This document shows, piece by piece, positions 58,020 to 64,000 of a stretch of 64,000 nucleotides of DNA. Origin of the DNA: Brachycybe producta. Its lineage: Eukaryota > Arthropoda > Diplopoda > Playtdesmida > Andrognathidae. A model generated the notes under the pieces. That model saw only the letters and a list, made by a program, of their open reading frames with translations. It did no database searches and had not been told where the DNA came from. The stretch covers positions 899,939 to 963,938 of the forward strand of contig JAUPFP010000040.1 of NCBI GenBank assembly GCA_036925085.1. The letters run 5' to 3'. Numbering within the stretch: the stretch's first letter is position 1; every line of letters starts with the position of its first letter. Both the position numbers and the translations under genes were made by a program.

Positions 58020-58510
58020 CAAAAGTTTTGTTAGAATTTATAAACTAGAATAGTAAATAAATGAAATTCAAAATAATATCTTTTAAAAATAAACTTTTTA
58101 GGCGAAGTTTGAAATTTATCAAATTTTTATTTTGTGTTTTTATTTTAAACTTTGATGTGAAGAATCACCCATTGCGCCCCCTGACGACAACTTTTAATCG
58201 TAGTTTTACCATTTATGAGAAATATGATTTTTTTTTTAATAAATTTTACTAGTAAACTTGTCGCGCAATTTGCACGAAACGAAACTAAATTAGGAGTTTT
58301 GCGCCCCCTGACGACAATTTTTAATTCTAGTTTGTATGTGAAATATAATTTTTTTTTTATAAATTTTACTAGTAAACCCGTCGTGCAATTTACACGAAAC
58401 GAAACTAACTTAAGTTTCGCAATTATTCCCAGGATTTTTCGCTATTTTTATCGTGTTTTTCATATCATTTATTTACTATTCTAGTTTCTAAAAAAAACTT
58501 TTGATGCTTT
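58020..58510. repeat. CTAGTTTCT-type foldback with inner GCGCCCCCTGACGACAA duplication
   Basis: AGTTTTGTTAGAATTTATAAACTAG at the left (as two words) and ACTATTCTAGTTTCTAAAAA at the right. Inside, a ~120-bp segment with GCGCCCCCTGACGACAA and AATTTTACTAGTAAAC occurs twice (about 58175-58290 and 58300-58410). Confidence 0.65.
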
Positions 58511-59205
58511 TTTTTTTAAAAAAAGTGAGTAACCAAAGTGTGTCGACGTTAGCAACAAAAAAAAATACTAAAAACTTTTAGCAAAATTAAAGAGAAAAAA
58601 AATATATAATATATATTTATAAAAAAAAACATTTTCTGGTTTTTTAAATTTAAAATTTACGATTCACTAATTAATTAATTAATTGATTTTTTTTATGGAG
58701 TCTTAAAATATAGATATCAAAAATAATCCAGGTTTTTTTGTTTGTTTGTATGTAAACATGTTTTATATTATAAAGATGATGAAAAGTTTTAATAAGAAAA
58801 GCAAAAAAAATGACAAAATAAAACAATAATAATTAATGAATAATTCTTTCAAATATTAACATTTGATATATTTAATTAAATGTGTTTCCCGTATATTAAT
58901 TATACATTTGGAGAGATGGAGAGAAAGAAAAATAACTTGATGTTTTTTTAGTATCAAATGTGTAAAATGCAATTAAGACTGTTTTTTTTTTAAAAAATGA
59001 GGCAATTTTGTAAGTGAAATTGCCATAAACATATTGGGGGATATATATATATAGCAGCAGCTACTGTTATAACAGCTGAGTTAATTGGTTTTTTTTTGGT
59101 TGGCCATTTTGTTGACTGTTTACTTATGAGTGATGACGTCACAGTAAACGATATAGCAATCTACTGCTACATGAAATGTCTGAAAAAATTGAGAGGCAGT
59201 AGTCG
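58511..59205. other. Very AT-rich non-coding stretch
   Basis: Contains TA-rich patches (58607-58625, 59041-59052) and TTAATTAATTAATTGA at about 58670. No gene. Confidence 0.45.
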
Positions 59206-60320
59206 TCAGCTATGACACATGTAGCAAATAACATGACTATTAATAACTGTCATAACAAGAGTAGGAATGTTATAACAGTAGTGGTGCAAATGTATGATGA
59301 CAATAGCATACTGTCACAACTGTGTCACAACAATGGTGCAACTGTCATAACAATGGCATACTGTTGTAACAATGGTGCACCTGTCATAACAATGGCATAC
59401 TGTTGCAACAATGGTGCAACTGTCATAACAATGGCATACTGTCAAGTGTGTCACAACCGTGTTACAACAATGATGCAACTGTCATAACAATGGCATACTG
59501 TTGCAACAATGGTGCAAATGTCATAACAATGGCATACTGTTGCAACAATGGTGCAAATGCCATAACAATGGCATACTGTTGCAATAATGGTGCAAATGTC
59601 ATAAAAACGGCATACTGTCACAAAAGTGTTACAACAATGATGCAAAAGTCATGACAATAACATACTGTCACAACAGTGTTATAACAATGATGCAAAAGTC
59701 ATAACATTGGCATACCATCAAAACGACATTATAAAACAATGGTACACATGTTATGACAATGTCATACTGCCACAATAGTCTTACAACAACTGTCACAACG
59801 GTAGACAATCACATTTGTCTTAAGATTCATCCACCTGTTATAACAATGGTATCCTGTATCTGTCCCGACATTGGCATAACTATAAGAATATTATACCTGT
59901 TATAACAATGATATATGTTACAACGTTACACCTGTCAAAACAATAAAATTAACTATCATAACCATGGTATAACTATCATAACAATTACATAACTGCCATG
60001 ACAATAGTAGAGATTTTACAACATACCTGTCATAAAAACGCTACCACTTGTTATAACATTGCTTTACCTTGTCATAATAAAAAATGTATCATAAGTACGG
60101 TATAACTGTCATGATAATAGTGTAGCTAATGACAGTGGTAGTATAAGTGTCCTGGCAAATGGTATGACTGTCCTGAGCTGATGATATTAAGAGTCAAAAG
60201 AATAGTTTAACTAACATAACTTTGGTCAAAAGTTTTAATCTTTTATGACATCGGCGCGACTTATGAGTTTGTGACAGTTGTCTTAACTGTTATGACAGTA
60301 GCTGCTATAGGTTTGCGTTA
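59206..60320 (+). repeat. 39-bp minisatellite with long decayed tail
   Basis: The core at about 59320-59620 has units of AACAATGGTGCAACTGTCAT AACAATGGCATACTGTTGC (39 bp, two words). To the right, to about 60320, spaced CATAACAATGG, TGTTATAACAAT and CTGTCATGA words continue without regular spacing. The two halves of the unit resemble each other, so it may have begun as a ~20-bp repeat. Confidence 0.9.
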
Positions 60321-61240
60321 GAATGTAAAAATTGTCTTTTACATTTCTTTAACCAGTTGTACTGAATGGTGTGAAAAAAAATACAATTATATATATACAA
60401 CCTTTTGCTAAGGTGTATTTATTTTTTTTTTTTTAAAAGCCTATTTTATTATTAAATGGCGACTTTGTTGTGACGTCATTTATCCATTGAGAATGAAAAA
60501 AGGGGCGGAGCATAAAAAACACATTATTGTAAAAAAAAAATACATAATTGAAACAAGAAATATTAAATATTATAAGAAGAAGAAAGAAAAAAAAGCTTAT
60601 TATTTTTGTGTTGACTTATTTGGAGAGAAAAGATTAAACTAGGATTAATTAATTAGTAATTAAAACTGCGGTCACAATTAATATTATTTATAATTTTTCT
60701 TTCCTTTTGTTTTTTTTAAAAATATATCGTATACGTTTGGAGTTTGGAAAATCATTTTTTCGTCTTCTTTGGAAATAAGTTTGAAAAGTAAATTTTTATT
60801 AATATTTACGACAAAAGTGGGCGGGGTCTTAATTAGTAAAGGTCTGTTTTTGGAAGGAGAGGGGGAGGGTGTGTTATACCTTGTACACACCCGAGTTAAA
60901 TGAATCCAAATAAAAATTGACTTCATTATTAATTAATATTTTTAATTAAAATACTAAATCAATATTTTGTCAATAGTTTATCTGATTATATTTAAGTATT
61001 AACTCAATATTCTCAGATTATTAACTGAATAAATTGAATTCGATATATTGTTTGTTTGCCCTTCACAGAGGGCTCTGTAGAACACGTTTATTATTTAAAT
61101 GCATTTAAATTATCAGGTGTGTTTACTATGTATTAGGGCATTTCTTTGTATATAGAGTGTTGAGTTAATTTGCAAACACTCTGTATTCAATGGTATCTTC
61201 TTGATGCAAAGTGCTTACAGGGTGTTTAAAACGTTACGTG
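60321..61240. other. AT-rich non-coding stretch
   Basis: Nothing gene-like. The word GGGGCGGAGCATAAAAAA near 60502 resembles the GGGCGGAGC box of the foldback family but has no partner arm. GAGTGTTGAGTTAATTTGCA / ACACTCTG words near 61155-61185 form a weak inverted pair. Confidence 0.4.
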
Positions 61241-61550
61241 TACAGTGGAAACCGTTTAACTCGAAATGGAAAGGAATTACATATTGATTTTGTGTTAAAC
61301 GAATTTTTATGTTATTTCAAAAAGCCGAGCCAAAATGCATTTCGTGTTATCCGATTTTTCGTGTTAAACGTTTTATTTTTCACTGTTACAGTGAGAACCG
61401 TTTAACTCGAAATCGAAAACACTTGGATGTTGATTTTGAGTTAAAAGAATTTTTATGTTATTTCAAAAAGCCGAACCAAAATGGATTTCGTGTTATCCAA
61501 TTTTTCATGTTATCTATCTGTTCTCTTATTAAACGGTTTCACTATTAGTT
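61241..61550. repeat. Two tandem CAGTGGAAACCG (pogo-like) foldbacks
   Basis: Copy 1 about 61241-61389, copy 2 about 61388-61547. Both run from ACAGTG..AACCGTTTAACTCGAAAT through TTTTTATGTTATTTCAAAAAG (as two words) to TTCGTGTTATCC and a final AAACG. They overlap at a shared TTACAGTG. Confidence 0.78.
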
Positions 61551-61627
61551 TTTTTTTTCGCAACAAGTTAACTTCTTCTTAAAAGTTGTTTTATTTGTTT
61601 AGAATTTTTGTGTTTTTTAATTGTCTT

Positions 61628-61692
61628 ATTTGCCACTTGGTGGCTCTGTCATGTAGCCTTTACATCATCACAGTGCCACCAAGTGGCAACTG
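61628..61692. repeat. Hairpin TTTGCCACTTGGTGGC
   Basis: TTTGCCACTTGGTGGCTCTG and CAGTGCCACCAAGTGGCAA are inverted copies, with a loop of about 25 bases. Confidence 0.75.
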
Positions 61693-61869
61693 CGGCAATT
61701 AAATAACAAAAAAATTAAATTTTAATAGATACAATAGAAATGAAAAATATACAGAGTGAGCTAAAAAAACATTAATGAAATCGAGCACCGTATTTAGTTA
61801 TTAGAAGTATTCAAAGTAAATTTCGTTACACTCTGTACTCATATAAAAGCTTTGTTTTGTTAAGGGCCT

Positions 61870-62560
61870 TGGCACACATACACACGACTTTTTCAGCGAG
61901 TCGGTCGCTGAGTTGTCGTCATATAATGTATTTTCTATTAAAAAAAACCATGGCGACTTCAGCGACAACTTGATTTCCATTTTGTCACCGAAAATTGTTT
62001 TAAAATATATATATTAGCCCAGGGCCCCCATGTAGGCTGATCCGGCCCTGGTCTCCAGCAACAATTGTTGGTTAGTCGCTGATTTGGTTCCCTAAAGCTT
62101 AAACTTCATTCACGTAACGTCGAGCGACCAACGTCGAGCGACCTACCGCGAGCGAGCGTCAGCGCACATGCGCGTCTTCATACCATATACAAGCAACTAT
62201 TAGTGACTTGTCAAAGCGTCGCGACTTGCTACTCAGTCGCCAAGCTTCTGTTCAAACAGATGCTTCAGGTCGCAAACGTTTCAAGTCGCTACCCAACAAC
62301 CAACCAGAGACCAGATTTTGTTGCCTATGCCGTCTTCGACGCCATTTTTTATGACATCACACACCATGAAAACACGCCCAAAACGTTTGTAGGTGCAGCA
62401 CATACTGTATGTAGTGTGTGCCAGCAACTAGCGACTTGCTACTTCAAGTCGCTAGTCGCAGACGCTATGCTCAAGGTAGCAGGTATGAAGTTCCAGCTTA
62501 ATTTGCGCCCTGTCGCTTTATTGTCTCCGAAAAAGTCTTTCAAAAGTTGCCTGTCTGCCA
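61870..62560. repeat. GTCGC/GCGACTT-rich region, possible decayed element
   Basis: Many copies of GCGACTTG, AGTCGCTA, GAGCGACC in both orientations over ~700 bp, in an otherwise AT-rich area. An ORF of 140 residues here is composed of these words and has no family features. Clear ends were not found. Confidence 0.5.
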
Positions 62561-62948
62561 AGTCCCTAAATAATGAGGTGACGTCACTGACTCCCCCCCC
62601 CCCTTTTGATATTTATATTATATAAATATATTGTTTTAACAGAATAACAGTTTTTTCTTTTCTATCTGAAATTAAAATTACATGAACATAATAAAGACTG
62701 AGACAGAGAAAGAGAGAGATGATTTAAAAGAGTGGGTGGGTGGGGGGAGTAAAAGAATTTCCCCCTATAGAGAGAGAGGGGAAGGAGGTATCATTTGATG
62801 GGGAATTTATCCCTATAGAGGGTATCATTTACGAGAGAGTAACAAAAAAAAAAGGTGATTAAATTTTTAAATGCAACTCAACACGAAAAAAAAATAGTTC
62901 CTTTGTTTCATTGAGGCTTATTACACAGTCATACTTCTTCCGATACAA

Positions 62949-63140
62949 GTGTCGATGTTACTGTCCAATCTGCAGATTGCCTAGGCCATCTTCAAAACAA
63001 CCAACTTGCTAATGAATCTGTGAAATTCAGTACATTTTAGGTATTGAATTTTGCAGATTCACTAGCAGGTTAGGGTTGGTTTTTTTTTTTTTGTAGATTG
63101 CCTAGGCAATGTGCAGATTGTGACTAACATCGACACATAT
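62949..63140. repeat. Foldback of ~190 bp
   Basis: TGTCGATGTTACTGTCCAAT, CTGCAGATTGCCTAGGC and CCAACTTGCTAATGAATCTG at the left are mirrored by CAGATTCACTAGCAGGTTAGG, GATTGCCTAGGCAATGTGCA and GACTAACATCGACA at the right. Confidence 0.8.
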
Positions 63141-63597
63141 CTTCCTGCGCAGGCTTCATATAACCCTTTATTTTCAATTGTCTTGCAATGTTAGATCCCA
63201 TAATAGAGTATATGCAATTACACGTGAAGCCTGCATAAGGAGGATGGATATATGAAGCGCGCATTTTCAAAACGTTGTAAATGCCAAAAATTAAATTTTT
63301 AAAAGAAAATAGAAAGAAAAAAAACAAATTTTCTACTAAACAAATTAGAATAAATGGTATAAAATATTGTAATACAATTTAAGAGAAGCTAAGAAATGAA
63401 GAAGAATCAATTAAAAATTATTAATCAGTATTCAGAATATTTTTTTAAAAAAAAAATTAAAACTTTTAAGTTTCAAAACGTTGTAAATGCCAACATTGCA
63501 ACATAAGAGATATGCTGATAAGTTGTCACTGTAGTGACCTTGTTATAGCAATTTAAAACGTGACTATAATCACTAATTGCCTGTCTAAGTGACTGGA

Positions 63598-63925
63598 CAG
63601 GTTGCTACTCGAAATTACTATTGGCTGTTACAACGTTATGACTTTCACACAATAATTCTATACTTCAGAGTTTTACCGCTAGGAAAAGCACTTTTGTGAC
63701 AAGCAAAATTCCGCCCTTGCAAAAAAAAAAAAAACGCATGGCGTTTCCAACCTTAATTTCGATTGAAAACGTATTTCACCGTTATGTGGCATTTACAACG
63801 TTATTGAAATGCACGCCTTATATATCGACACTTCTATAGCGGAATTAATAGTACCGTGTAATATGCCTCAAATTCTAATGCATATAATATCAAAAAATGA
63901 AAGAGAGAGAGAGAGAGAGAGAGGT
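63598..63925 (+). repeat. Dispersed repeat, copy B (near-identical to 6907-7236)
   Basis: Same orientation as copy A, with about two substitutions over ~325 bp. It ends in (GA)n at 63903-63924, then GTTAGGGC, unlike copy A. Left flank GTGACTGGA also differs. Confidence 0.85.
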
Positions 63926-64000
63926 TAGGGCTAAAGAGAAAAAGACATTTGGCATGAAAATGAGAAGGAAAAATGGCAATTTGGGAGGCTAAAATGGGGA

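Noticed and set aside
62203-62625. 140-residue ORF
   Set aside because: It is built from GTCGC/GCGACTT repeat words and shows no conserved domain.
63922-63932. GGTTAGGG as telomeric repeat
   Set aside because: It is a single occurrence, next to a GA microsatellite; no tandem array.

Overview
This is a piece of an animal nuclear genome. All recognisable genes are split by GT-AG introns, the proteins are metazoan housekeeping and synaptic families, and the intergenic DNA is AT-rich and full of small inverted-repeat transposons. I cannot place the phylum; an invertebrate fits the short introns and many MITEs. No tRNA, rRNA or CRISPR array was seen.

Layout. Bases 1-6298 are the 3' half of a Ty3/Gypsy LTR retrotransposon: the end of RT, then RNase H, integrase, an unusually long C-terminal extension, a 3' untranslated segment built as a row of short hairpins, and an 849-bp 3' LTR. 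Bases 6300-18600 hold no recognised gene. They are packed with nested MITEs and foldbacks and may be the first intron of a liprin-alpha gene, whose N-terminal coding exon lies at 18612-18860 on the minus strand.

Bases 20032-48306 are the gene-rich core, with five complete gene models whose exon phases agree throughout: TMEM183 (+, 5 exons, 353 aa), API5 (-, 12 exons, 567 aa), KRR1 (-, 9 exons, 352 aa), PDHX (+, 10 exons, 462 aa) and a TBC-domain RabGAP with a long tail (-, 9 exons, 655 aa). TMEM183 and API5 converge tail to tail with about 0.4 kb between stops. KRR1 and PDHX diverge head to head across about 1.15 kb. PDHX and the TBC gene converge. The genes belong to separate cell functions (F-box-like membrane protein, apoptosis/nuclear factor, ribosome biogenesis, mitochondrial pyruvate dehydrogenase, Rab regulation), so this is ordinary gene proximity, not a functional cluster.

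Bases 48307-64000 hold no confident gene. They are very AT-rich and contain several tandem arrays (20-bp, ~170-bp, 42-bp and 39-bp units), pogo-like foldbacks and large palindromes. The far right end carries a nearly identical copy of a ~330-bp repeat also found at 6907-7236.

The most unusual signal is the 3' segment of the Gypsy element: thirteen consecutive short stem-loops with different stem sequences but similar size and loop motifs, running from just after the pol stop to the polypurine tract.
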